64,000 nt of DNA from Xenorhabdus griffiniae (GTDB lineage: Bacteria > Pseudomonadota > Gammaproteobacteria > Enterobacterales > Enterobacteriaceae): contig NZ_LDNM01000013.1 in assembly GCF_001028135.1 (NCBI RefSeq), positions 1 through 64,000 on the forward strand, read 5' to 3'. The notes below the pieces were generated by a model. The model was not told where the DNA came from. It did no database searches and was given only the letters and a program-made list of their open reading frames with translations. Shown piece after piece: positions 49,708 to 58,282 of this stretch; within the stretch, counting starts at the first letter, position 1; every line of letters starts with the position of its first letter. Position numbers and translations under genes: made by a program.

Positions 49708-50547
49708 ATGGGACAAGTTCTTTTTGTGGTATGGCGCGAAAGCTTTGAGGCGCTACTCGTGGTCGGCATTATTTATGCGTGGATCAAACAACACCCTGAT
49801 GCAGAGGCAGGACGCCGTTATTTATGGGGTGGTGTCGCGCTTGGGAGTGCCTTATCCCTCTTTTTAGCTCTGTTAATTTACGGCGTATTTCATGTGCTCG
49901 ATGACAGCGGACAAACCTATTTTATGATTGGGATGTCGCTCTTTGCCTGTATCCTTATCGTACAAATGGTGTACTGGATGAACCAGCACAACGCCTCACT
50001 CAAATCGGGTATTGAACACGAAATGGTTCGTGGCGCACAACATCACTCTTGGTGGGGCGCATTGGTTATCGTCGCAATTGCGATTGCACGTGAAGGCAGT
50101 GAAATCGTTGTGTTTCTCTCCAGTATCGTAATGGGGCTAACGCGAGATTCCATGTGGTCATTTGCGGGAGAAGTGATATTAGGGATCGTGATAGCCGCAC
50201 TGACGTTGTATCTGTTCTCACTTAGCTATCGAAAAATTGCGTGGAAATGGTTTTTCCGTATTACCGGTATCGTGCTGCTTTTCTTAGCCTGTTCATTGCT
50301 TCTTAAAGGCGTGGAAGAGATTTCCAATGTGCTGTTAGAACACGATATTGAGCTGAATGATTTTCTCATCTACCCAGTATGGGATACCAGCAATGGGTTA
50401 GATGACTCCGGGTTAATCGGGAATTTTATGGCTACCTTATTTGGGTATCGGGCGCAACCTATTGGGATAAGTGTGCTGGCGTTTGCTGTTTATTGGATCG
50501 TTGTGATTGCATTATTCCGTCGTCAGGGGCGTCGTCATGCAGCGTAA
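49708..50547 (+). CDS. efeU: FTR1-family iron permease (EfeU)
   Basis: 279 residues with seven predicted helices and both REXXE iron-translocation motifs: RESFE (residues 10-14) and REGSE (about 128-132). E. coli EfeU is 276 residues. It takes up ferric iron produced by a coupled oxidation at the periplasmic side. Start at MGQVLFVVW with AGGA 6-7 nt upstream. Its end overlaps the next gene by 11 nt, indicating coupled translation. Confidence 0.95.
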   Translation: MGQVLFVVWRESFEALLVVGIIYAWIKQHPDAEAGRRYLWGGVALGSALSLFLALLIYGVFHVLDDSGQTYFMIGMSLFACILIVQMVYWMNQHNASLKSGIEHEMVRGAQHHSWWGALVIVAIAIAREGSEIVVFLSSIVMGLTRDSMWSFAGEVILGIVIAALTLYLFSLSYRKIAWKWFFRITGIVLLFLACSLLLKGVEEISNVLLEHDIELNDFLIYPVWDTSNGLDDSGLIGNFMATLFGYRAQPIGISVLAFAVYWIVVIALFRRQGRRHAA

Positions 50548-51436
50548 TACGTTGAGAATGACGGTTTCGCTAATGCTGTTATTGAGTTTAGCTGCGGGGG
50601 CGGAAAAGTATCGTGCGGGGCGTCCAGACATAGGCAATGAAGTCGTTATTGCCAAAGGAGATATTCCTACGCCGACGCAATATCAACCGATAATTGCGGT
50701 CTATATGAAAACGATGGGCGTACAAGTGGCGGCCATCGAAGCGCAGTTAATCACATTGCAACGTGCATTAAACGCAGGAAATTGGCAAGCCGCACAGCAA
50801 GCGTATATTCAGGCTCATTATGATTATGAGACGATCCGCGCGGTGGTGGTTGTTTTTGGTCATGCCGATCGTGTGATTAACCCCCATGCCCGTTATTTTC
50901 TTGAACAGGAGCGCGATCCGAAATTTATCGGTTTTCATTGTGTTGAATACGCCCTGTTTTCAACGAACGATAAATCGGATGCTTTGGCAGCAACGCAAGC
51001 GCTACTGCATAATGTACAAGATTTAAAACAGCGTGTGGCGGTGGAAACGCTTCCGATAGCAAAATTAGTGCAATCCGCAGATGATGGCATTGAGCTTATT
51101 TTAGAGACAAAACTCGGCGGTGATGAAAACCGCTACAGTCGCAGTGACTTAGCGGATATTGCGGCAAATTTGCAGGGTGCTCGCTGGATAGTTGACGGGT
51201 TGGCACCCTTTTTATCCCCTGAAATAGTGACATCACTCAATACGCAATTTGATGCACTTGATTCCGTCATGGCGAATTATCGCTCTGCACAAGGGCAATA
51301 CTTCCGTTATGAGCAACTCTCTCGTCGGGATAAACATAAGCTTTACGCCCAACTGACACAGTTAGCGCAGACGTTGTCTGGACTGCGGGCGGCATTGAAG
51401 ATAGATGTGTATTATAAATACCGGAACGAACCATGA
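50537..51436 (+). CDS. efeO: EfeO-like M75 imelysin protein (EfeM type)
   Basis: 299 residues with a signal peptide (about 1-22, cut near AAG) and an imelysin/M75 domain including the HxxE motif in IGFHCVEYALFS (about residues 132-143) and the GGDENRYSRSDL stretch. It lacks the cupredoxin domain that E. coli EfeO carries; that domain is encoded by the separate gene at 49347. This M75-only form is usually called EfeM. It binds iron in the periplasm and delivers it to EfeU. Start at MQRNTLRMTV with CAGGGG upstream. Confidence 0.88.
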   Translation: MQRNTLRMTVSLMLLLSLAAGAEKYRAGRPDIGNEVVIAKGDIPTPTQYQPIIAVYMKTMGVQVAAIEAQLITLQRALNAGNWQAAQQAYIQAHYDYETIRAVVVVFGHADRVINPHARYFLEQERDPKFIGFHCVEYALFSTNDKSDALAATQALLHNVQDLKQRVAVETLPIAKLVQSADDGIELILETKLGGDENRYSRSDLADIAANLQGARWIVDGLAPFLSPEIVTSLNTQFDALDSVMANYRSAQGQYFRYEQLSRRDKHKLYAQLTQLAQTLSGLRAALKIDVYYKYRNEP

Positions 51437-52725
51437 AGCACGAAAAAAACACGATCCCCAGTGAGAATGAGTCGATTTCGCTGAGTAAACGCATGACATT
51501 AAAATGGCTGGGAGCAGGCAGTGTTCTGTTATCCAGTAAGGCGCTGAGTTTACCGACAATGGCGACACCGGAAACGAAAGCATGTGACAACCTCAGCCGC
51601 ACACACGCCATTCCCTATTTAGGAAAACATCAGGCTGGCGTGATTACACCAGAACAAAAAGAAGCGATTTTTTTGTCGCTGAATTTAACCGTTTCCACGC
51701 TTGATGAGGTTGAAGACATTTTTAAGCGCTTAACGCAATGTATTGCTCGATTAACGCAAAACCGTCAGGCGGAAAAAAACACGAATGACCGGATGCCACC
51801 AGCAGAATCTGGGATCCTCGGGCGTTATTTAGCGGCGGATGATTTAACCATAACGGTTTCACTCGGTCATTCGCTCTTTGATAACCGTTTCGGGTTAACC
51901 TCGCTAAAGCCGAAAAAATTTGTTGCGATGACCGCGTTCCCAAATGATCGCTTAGAAGCATCGTGGTGTGGGGGGGATCTCTTACTGCAATTGTGTGCCA
52001 ATAGCCGAGAAACTGTGATTTATGCATTACGTGACGTTTTACGTCAATTATCGGGAAAGGTTGCACCGCTTTGGAAGATAGATGGTTTTTTACCTGCTCG
52101 CGATATTGAATGTAAAACAACGCCCATTAATTTGTTTGGCTTTAAAGATGGCACCGGCAATGCCGATGCGAAAGACAATGACTTAATGGACTCTCTCGTC
52201 TGGATTACGCAAAAAGAACCCGCGTGGATAGAAAATGGCAGTTATCAAGCCGTTCGTCTCATCCGCTTTGCCCTGGAGTTTTGGGATAGAACACCGCTTG
52301 AAGATCAAGAAAATGATTTTGGACGACATAAAGCTAGCGGGGCACCGATGGGAAAACAGCATGAGCACGACGAACCCGAATTTAATCGTGATCCGCATGG
52401 CGATCGGGTATTATTTGACTCCCACATGCGTCGGGCCGAGCCTCGAACAACCGAACGACATGTTTCCAAATTACGTCGGCGCAGTTATAGTTACTCACTT
52501 GGATTAACATCAACAGGCCAACTCGATATGGGGCTGATTTTTGTTTCATTCCAAAATGACCTGAAAAAAGGCTTTATTGATACCCAAAAACGGTTAAATG
52601 GTGAACCCTTAGAGCGTTACATTAAACCTTTCGGTGGGGGTTACTATCTGGTTTTACCGGGTATATCATCCACATATGACTATCTTGGTGAGAGTCTGAT
52701 CCGAGCCGCTCGTGCCCTCACTTAA
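51433..52725 (+). CDS. efeB: DyP-type haem peroxidase/deferrochelatase (EfeB)
   Basis: 430 residues. The N-terminus resembles a Tat signal but reads KRMTLKWLG, with Lys-Arg in place of twin Arg. The DyP domain follows, with the signature GFKDGTGNAD (about 236-245; catalytic Asp and distal loop) and the proximal haem histidine region near DPHGDR/RRSYSY. EfeB oxidises ferrous iron or releases iron from haem in the periplasm, feeding EfeU. Its start overlaps efeO by four bases. Last gene of the operon. Confidence 0.93.
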   Translation: MKHEKNTIPSENESISLSKRMTLKWLGAGSVLLSSKALSLPTMATPETKACDNLSRTHAIPYLGKHQAGVITPEQKEAIFLSLNLTVSTLDEVEDIFKRLTQCIARLTQNRQAEKNTNDRMPPAESGILGRYLAADDLTITVSLGHSLFDNRFGLTSLKPKKFVAMTAFPNDRLEASWCGGDLLLQLCANSRETVIYALRDVLRQLSGKVAPLWKIDGFLPARDIECKTTPINLFGFKDGTGNADAKDNDLMDSLVWITQKEPAWIENGSYQAVRLIRFALEFWDRTPLEDQENDFGRHKASGAPMGKQHEHDEPEFNRDPHGDRVLFDSHMRRAEPRTTERHVSKLRRRSYSYSLGLTSTGQLDMGLIFVSFQNDLKKGFIDTQKRLNGEPLERYIKPFGGGYYLVLPGISSTYDYLGESLIRAARALT

Positions 52726-52886
52726 TTTACGACAGGTACGCATGGGCAATAACGATTCGATACCTTTTTTGGTAAACACCGTTTTGCCCAATGCACATTG
52801 ACAGCTCACTCATACTCCCCGATGCTCCGCTCCCTGTTTGGGTTTGTTGCAAAAAAACAGGTCACGACGCATATTGTGCATGGCCA

Positions 52887-54296
52887 CTACAAAAGCATGT
52901 GGCACATATTCCCCAATTCTTTCATTGCCAAGGCCTGTGTTTCATTCCAGGCAAATGAAGTATTCAAGCGGAAGGCATGATCAAACTGGGTACTCGTGGA
53001 AAACATGCTACCTGGTGCGATACTGATATTCTTTGCCAATGCCAGTTGATAGAGTCGGTTGGCATTAAAAGGGGGGTCAAACTCCAGCCAGAGAAAATAA
53101 CCACCACGTGCACTGTTTACTTTCACAGATTGGGGAAAGTATTCACTGATTGCCCATAACATCCGATTTTGCCTCTGCTCCAACTGCCGCCTCAATCGAC
53201 GCAGATGATTGTCATATCCTCCCTGCGACAGATAGTCTGCAATCGCCAACTGGGTTGGCGTGCTGGCAGATACCGTACTCATCATCTGTAATTGCTGAAT
53301 TTTCTTCGCATGTTTGCCTGCTGCAACCCAACCTACCCGATAACCGGGCGCAAGACATTTTGAAAATGATGAACAGTGCATGAAATTATTTTCGCTATCC
53401 CATGCTTTGATTGGTGCCGGTGGTTCCTGCTCAAAATACAATTCACCATATACATCATCTTCAATCAGGGCGATCTGGTTTTGGTTCAAAATCTCTACCA
53501 ATCGCTGTTTATTTTCAGGGGGCATTGTGCTGCACAGTGGGTTTTGAAAACGTGACATCAGCCAGCACGCTTTTATTGAATATTTCTGCACGACGTCTTT
53601 CAAAGTATCCAAATCAATGCCTGTGTGGGGATCTGTCTTAATAGCAATAGCTTTCAATCGTAACCGCTCTATTGCCTGCAACGCGCTATAAAAAGCTGGC
53701 GATTCAATCACCACCCAATCCCCTGGCGAAGTGACAGATTGCAAACTGAAACTTAATGATTCCATTGCTCCGGCAGTAATCACAATTTCATCTGGGGAAA
53801 CATGGATACCGTGAGAAGCATAGCGCCGAGAAATATTACGCCGTAACTTTTCATTGCCTGGCGGCAAATTTGCCAGCGAACTGTGTGGCACGAAACGGCG
53901 AGCGACTGAAGCCAGCATTTTTGATAATTTGGGTTCGACTAATAAAGAAGGATCGGGAAATGCCGAACCGAAAGGAATAATTTGCGGATCTTTACATGCC
54001 TGTAATACATCAAATATGGACGCACTGATCTCCACATTTTCACTTAAGTTGAGTCCCTTCCCCCCTTTTGCCGCCGCAAAGGGTTTTAACCGAGTGGCAA
54101 CATAATACCCTGATTGTGGACGTGCCACGATCCAACCCTGACTTTCCAGCAACTGGTAAGCTTGTAGCACTGTCATCAAACTCAAACCCGACGATTTCAC
54201 CGATTCCCGCAATGATGGCAATCTATCACCCACTTGCCAAATATCGTCTTCTATTTGTTGGCGGATCACGCCAGCCAATTGTTCGTAACGCGTCAT
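52887..54296 (-). CDS. ydcR: MocR/GntR-type regulator with aminotransferase domain (YdcR-like)
   Basis: 469 residues, matching E. coli YdcR (468). An N-terminal GntR winged helix (about 1-75; YEQLAGVIRQQIEDDIWQVG, SLRESVKSSGLSLMTVLQAY) is fused to a fold-type I aminotransferase domain with the PLP lysine in SSFSKCLAPGYRVGW (about residue 310). MocR proteins use PLP to sense amino acids or vitamin B6. The regulated gene here is unknown; no obvious target is divergent from it except the ruined yegD. Confidence 0.9.
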   Translation of the reverse strand: MTRYEQLAGVIRQQIEDDIWQVGDRLPSLRESVKSSGLSLMTVLQAYQLLESQGWIVARPQSGYYVATRLKPFAAAKGGKGLNLSENVEISASIFDVLQACKDPQIIPFGSAFPDPSLLVEPKLSKMLASVARRFVPHSSLANLPPGNEKLRRNISRRYASHGIHVSPDEIVITAGAMESLSFSLQSVTSPGDWVVIESPAFYSALQAIERLRLKAIAIKTDPHTGIDLDTLKDVVQKYSIKACWLMSRFQNPLCSTMPPENKQRLVEILNQNQIALIEDDVYGELYFEQEPPAPIKAWDSENNFMHCSSFSKCLAPGYRVGWVAAGKHAKKIQQLQMMSTVSASTPTQLAIADYLSQGGYDNHLRRLRRQLEQRQNRMLWAISEYFPQSVKVNSARGGYFLWLEFDPPFNANRLYQLALAKNISIAPGSMFSTSTQFDHAFRLNTSFAWNETQALAMKELGNMCHMLL

Positions 54297-54332
54297 ATAC
54301 TTGGCCTTTGTCTAAACTGTTACAGGCATAAA

Positions 54333-54762
54333 GTGAAAATTTTCAATATATTCGCTCAATATCTGGAAGATCCTCAAGAAGTTTATTACATTAAATCGCC
54401 AAAGTCTTTTCTGCTGGAAAAACCTATCTGTGCGCAATGACAGCTTACTGGCGCACACAGGTCAACGCATCGGGGGAAATGATTTAGATATTAATCTAAC
54501 CTTTAAACAACTCATGCATCCTTTTGGATTAGGCAGCAAAGTCTCTTCGGGTATTGACATGCCCCTGACGCAGTTCTGGAACCCGATTTCTATCAATGAC
54601 ATACAAGCTCAGAAAGCGTTTTACTCTCGCCAGAATTTAACGACATTAAAATCCTTGCACAGAGACGCCCAAGAACCCGAAAAACTCGCCCGTTTATTGA
54701 AAGTGCACCAAGAGACATTAGGATACAGCCTGGCACGCTGGGCAAAAATTTGTTTTGCATAA
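54333..54762 (+). pseudogene. yegD: yegD (Hsp70-like protein) remnant
   Basis: Three separated pieces of YegD are joined. 54333-54440 reads FAQYLEDPQEVYYIKSPKSF, from the first quarter of the protein. Then, in another frame from 54430, HTGQRIGGNDLDINLTFKQL and the following 60 residues from the middle. Finally SLARWAKICFA resembles the last residues of intact YegD. About 330 of 450 residues are missing, including most of the ATPase domain. A normal-looking terminator still follows. Confidence 0.82.
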
Positions 54763-54770
54763 TAGGCATA

Positions 54771-54797
54771 AGCAGACTCAGTATCATTGAGTCTGCT
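54771..54797 (+). terminator. Terminator after the yegD remnant
   Basis: Perfect 10-bp stem AGCAGACTCA/TGAGTCTGCT with loop GTATCAT, followed by TTAATG. Confidence 0.7.
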
Positions 54798-55292
54798 TTA
54801 ATGCTACCGATAATTTTTTGCTCAGTCATATTCTGCCAGCTTAAATAATATGAATATCACTAAGCTATTTATTCTTAGGGTTAATTTTCACATCAAACAG
54901 TGCCATATTAATAAGCTTCACCGTGTTTTTCAAAGAGACAAATTAGTTCCATTATCGCTATACATTAATTGACTCTATAAAGTAGGGGGAGTATTGTAGC
55001 TTCTACTTCTAGTAGATAGCCTGTAGCCACCAAAGACAACGATGACCATCATCTCCAAGTTTTTATGCTGTCCTTAATTGCCCTACGGGAAAAATGAAGC
55101 GTAACATAATGACATGAAATCGAAATTTTTATTTATATAAATCAATCTTATTTTGTCTAGAATTAAGATGTGTTTTATAAACATATCATTTTTAGCCCCA
55201 TAAATTCAGCCTGAAACGAGGGACGTGTTGAGTATTCTCTTTTAGAATGCATCTTCATCAATACATGATCATAATATAAAAGGGGAAATTAT
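54798..55292. other. Intergenic region before the metzincin gene
   Basis: AT-rich, no gene or clear repeat seen. It ends with AAAAGGGGAAATTAT, the ribosome site of the metzincin. Confidence 0.4.
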
Positions 55293-56258
55293 ATGTATAA
55301 AAAAATTTTCAAATCATTAAAAGCATTTTCTTTATTCAGTTTTATTTTACTTATAGCAACGGTTCAGGTTCATGCTCAACCTCAACCTCAACCTCAACCT
55401 CAACCTTCTCATTTTGACCCATCTGATCCAGCCTATAATCATGTTGGCTTCATGTTTGAATATGAAACACTGCACACTAACCCTACGCCATATTCAGCAG
55501 TACACCATTATGGACCTTTTATGCATTATTACATAGATCCACAAATGACAATTCATTTTAATATAGAAGGTGGTGGGGGTGAAGATATTCGTTTGCAGCC
55601 TCTTGTTGATGAAGCGGCAACATATTGGAATGAAATTCTTAGGGATCGGGGCCTAGTTATAGAACCATTTGTATCAAGTCATGGTTTTCCAAATTTTGTC
55701 GTACGAACAGTTCCAAATTCTTATTTTTCAAACATGCAATCTTCTATGGCAATTACATATGAAGCAGGTTATCACGAATTAGTAAATCTTACTAGACGAT
55801 ATCCTTTTATTACATCGCCTGGAATATACCTTCGCCAAAGTGATGAAATAAGTAGCGAAGAGTTACAACAATTAGAAACTAACTTTGGAACCAACGATAG
55901 GAGGGTTTTACTAGAAAATTTCACTTATACACTTATTCTCCATGAATTTGGTCATGCGGTAGGGCTTACTCATCCAAGAACAAGAACAAATGCAATTGCG
56001 TTTTATCCACCACCAAGAGAAAGATGGCATCTTTATAGTGAACTGGGTGTTGCCTCTCTTGAAAATTTACAAGATAGGCCACAGCCAGGTCTTATGGAAA
56101 ATTATCAATTTGAATTTTTGCAAGCCCTTTATCTTTATAATCAACCGCAATATCAACACCTTGCAAGACATATGATCCATTTATCCGATGGTGAGAGGCT
56201 TTGGGTCCGAAGCATGGTTTATTGCACCCGTAGGTATAATCCAATTCCTCCTCACTGA
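55293..56258 (+). CDS. Secreted metzincin zinc protease (EcxA-like A subunit candidate)
   Basis: 321 residues. Signal peptide (about 1-28, cut after VHA), a short Pro-Gln repeat coded by a CTCAAC tandem repeat, an N-terminal region with DPSDPAYNH and YSAVHHYG, then the metzincin zinc motif HEFGHAVGLTH (His217, His221, His227; Glu218 catalytic) and a Met-turn candidate PGLMENY (Met268). The C-terminus has HLSDGERLWVRSMVYC. It should be a functional exported protease. Metalloproteases of AB5 toxins (EcxA, CfxA) have this zinc signature and similar size, and a possible B-subunit gene lies 500 nt away, facing it. After its stop, another frame continues protein-like to 56352, so the gene may be frameshifted near its end. 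Other secreted matrixin-like proteases remain possible. Confidence 0.82.
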   Translation: MYKKIFKSLKAFSLFSFILLIATVQVHAQPQPQPQPQPSHFDPSDPAYNHVGFMFEYETLHTNPTPYSAVHHYGPFMHYYIDPQMTIHFNIEGGGGEDIRLQPLVDEAATYWNEILRDRGLVIEPFVSSHGFPNFVVRTVPNSYFSNMQSSMAITYEAGYHELVNLTRRYPFITSPGIYLRQSDEISSEELQQLETNFGTNDRRVLLENFTYTLILHEFGHAVGLTHPRTRTNAIAFYPPPRERWHLYSELGVASLENLQDRPQPGLMENYQFEFLQALYLYNQPQYQHLARHMIHLSDGERLWVRSMVYCTRRYNPIPPH

Positions 56259-56745
56259 TGAGGAAAAAAGAGAGCTAAATTCTAATATCAACAATCAAGC
56301 GTATTCAAAATTTGTTTTTCTCAATCGGAAATACACCCGTAGAACAGCTTAAAATGATACGATTTCTCAGTTTATTTATTATCAGATAACACATTAAATA
56401 TCAATCTGACAGGCGATTATATCTGGCAAAGCAATCACACATCCGCTTCCGGTAAATCCCCAAGCCTAAAATTGTAAAAGGTTTTTAATTTTGATACAAA
56501 CATAAATAAATCACCCACCGCCTCGAGGCGGTGGGTGATTTATTAACGGACTGAAAGCCCAGAGCTGCCATATCTGTATCCATATTGCACCTCTCGTGTA
56601 ATACGGTATCGCAGCTAAAGCTGACCAACTAAAGTCGGTTTTAACCTTTCATATGGAAAAATAAATAAATATTTATACACTTTTAAAATTAAAATGATGA
56701 AATCTGCTTTAATCATTAGTGTTTTAAATATTTCGGTAATTTGCG
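56259..56745. other. Region between the two toxin-like transcription units
   Basis: It begins with a protein-like continuation in another frame of the metzincin (56248-56352; LTDEEKRELNSNINNQAYSK). Then comes AT-rich sequence, the perfect palindrome at 56505-56544, and small inverted motifs AGCTAAAGCT and CCAACTAAAGTCGGTT at 56612-56640. The second part could be the end of a lost IS200/IS605-type element. Confidence 0.4.
56505..56544. repeat. Perfect 40-bp palindrome (possible IS200/IS605 end or bidirectional terminator)
   Basis: Arms AATAAATCACCCACCGCC and GGCGGTGGGTGATTTATT pair perfectly at all 18 positions around TCGA, which is itself palindromic. It is more GC-rich than its surroundings. 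It could act as a bidirectional terminator between the converging metzincin and B-subunit genes, or be a hairpin end of an IS200/IS605 element whose genes are lost. Confidence 0.75.
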
Positions 56746-57147
56746 TTAATAAGAATCAGGTCCAACCGACAAATATTTAATATAATTATTGGTGTCACAT
56801 TGAATAATAACTTTTTGTCCACTCGATGCAGCATAAATTGCCGTTGCAAGGGTGGCTTTCCCTGCCGGAGTATCAACTTGATAAGCTCCCCAATACCAAG
56901 CCCTGTCACCTTTTTCATTTTTAATTGTATAAGTTGCCCAGTTTGTATTACCACCATATCCTACAGATAAAGAAATAAGATAACCCTGTTTGATAGAAGA
57001 GCAGTCTTTTGCAGAATCCAGCATAATTATTGGGTCACCGATATTTAATTTGGCTTGTGTATTATTTGTAGTGTCTTTAGGTGTTGTAGCAACCGCTATG
57101 TTGCTAATTAAACTTAAAAACAAAGCAAGTATGGTAAATATTTTCAT
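56746..57147 (-). CDS. Small secreted protein, AB5-toxin B-subunit-like
   Basis: 133 residues: signal peptide (FTILALFLSLISNIAVA) and a mature part of about 113 residues with two cysteines, one early (SAKDCSSIKQG) and one late (KVIIQCDTNN). Near the end an Ala-rich helix (GKATLATAIYAASSGQ) runs into a strand (KVIIQC) and a final strand (YIKYLSVG). This order, with a disulfide from the first strand to the one after the helix, is the plan of cholera-, pertussis- and SubB-type B subunits, which form sugar-binding pentamers. Identification is by pattern only. It starts 26 nt after the larger secreted gene upstream, as expected of an A-B operon. Confidence 0.5.
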   Translation of the reverse strand: MKIFTILALFLSLISNIAVATTPKDTTNNTQAKLNIGDPIIMLDSAKDCSSIKQGYLISLSVGYGGNTNWATYTIKNEKGDRAWYWGAYQVDTPAGKATLATAIYAASSGQKVIIQCDTNNYIKYLSVGPDSY

Positions 57148-57172
57148 CTTATTTAACCTCTTTTTAACGTAT

Positions 57173-58282
57173 TTATTCATATGTAGTATATTCAATTTTC
57201 CAACTGATTGTTTTAGCTTCGTTCCAACAATTCCACCACCTGATTCCATGATAGGCATTGCTCGTTTTTATATTAATAAGATAAAATGTGCCTGAATTAA
57301 CATAAAATGAACTAGGGCCTGTGGAATGATAACAACTAGAAGTAATATATGAAATTTTTGCAGTACCACTGCCTTTATTTTCAAACATCATATTATTGAT
57401 TGATTCTAGATTGATCGGACGGTGAGGTACATTACTTTTTTCTATGTTTTGAAGACGTTTAATAGACTCTTTTTTATGATTTTTTTCATCATCATATATA
57501 ATTAATTTAAATTGATTTTTTGTGGAATAATCTCCAACAGAAGGGGAACACGAGTTTTCACTTCCATCACAAATTAACTTAAGTTTAATCTGACAATCTC
57601 CCTTAGTAATGAAAGTACTATACCATGAACTAAAAGCCCAAGTCTTTGTTGTGTTTAACTCAACTTCGCATGTTTTTATTTTAAGTTTATAATCAGCTAG
57701 CAGCAACATATTGGTAATGGGAATTAGACTTTTTGCTATGGGATAGACAACAGTAAAGTCATGATCAAAATCACTGCATTGTGAACTACTCAAAATTTTC
57801 TCTGTATGCGATAACGGAGGAGAATGGTCACGCCCACAATTAACCATAGATCGAGTCGGTTTTCGCTCATAATCAGATAAGCGGATCATGCTCCTGTCAA
57901 TAAAAATATTAGCATAAGGATCATTAGCATTGCTGTATTCATGACTGTCTTGTAAGTATTTCATTTCATTAGCGCGCATCAGAATAAGTGGACTAAAGGA
58001 ATCAGAAACTGAGTTTATCTGAGCGCCATTTTTTAGTATTCGATAACGAAAGGAGTGATTTGGATCAAATACGCCATAATTTATCTGCTCTCCGTAATTA
58101 TATGGAGCAGAATAAAGAAAAGGTTGTCTTTGTGTACTTATATGGTTTTGTTGAATTAAAAATGCAGTACGGTTGTTAACTGGGTCATTTTCATTAAAGG
58201 TGGCGTAGCTTTGCACCGCTGAAGCAGACAGTGTAAAACTTAGAAGAAATATCATCTGTGATAGTCTAAAAAAAAATTTCAT
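57173..58282 (-). CDS. Secreted protein related to the metzincin but lacking its catalytic core
   Basis: 369 residues: signal peptide (cut near ASA), then a region (29-86) alignable with metzincin residues 41-93 (DP..N....F, YSA..NYG, DP...F) and a region (101-151) alignable with metzincin residues 267-313 (LM...E..YLQ; MIRLSDYERKPTRSMVNCGR against MIHLSDGERLWVRSMVYCTR). The 170 residues between, which hold HExxHxxGxxH in the other protein, are missing. A further 218-residue C-terminal part with eight or more cysteines has no counterpart I recognise. It is the first gene of an operon with the B-subunit-like gene. Either a catalytically dead A subunit or one with a new activity in its C-terminal part. 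Confidence 0.7.
   Translation of the reverse strand: MKFFFRLSQMIFLLSFTLSASAVQSYATFNENDPVNNRTAFLIQQNHISTQRQPFLYSAPYNYGEQINYGVFDPNHSFRYRILKNGAQINSVSDSFSPLILMRANEMKYLQDSHEYSNANDPYANIFIDRSMIRLSDYERKPTRSMVNCGRDHSPPLSHTEKILSSSQCSDFDHDFTVVYPIAKSLIPITNMLLLADYKLKIKTCEVELNTTKTWAFSSWYSTFITKGDCQIKLKLICDGSENSCSPSVGDYSTKNQFKLIIYDDEKNHKKESIKRLQNIEKSNVPHRPINLESINNMMFENKGSGTAKISYITSSCYHSTGPSSFYVNSGTFYLINIKTSNAYHGIRWWNCWNEAKTISWKIEYTTYE

Noticed and set aside
51722-52120. 132-codon minus-strand frame within efeB
   Set aside because: Antisense to a complete DyP peroxidase and without a ribosome site.
55375-55404. Start of a CRISPR array or minisatellite
   Set aside because: Units of six bases without spacers, lying in frame inside a gene. 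No CRISPR array was seen anywhere in the window.
57861-57990. SHEYSNAND in the 369-residue protein as a zinc-protease site
   Set aside because: It is not HExxH; the second histidine and the xxGxxH extension are absent.
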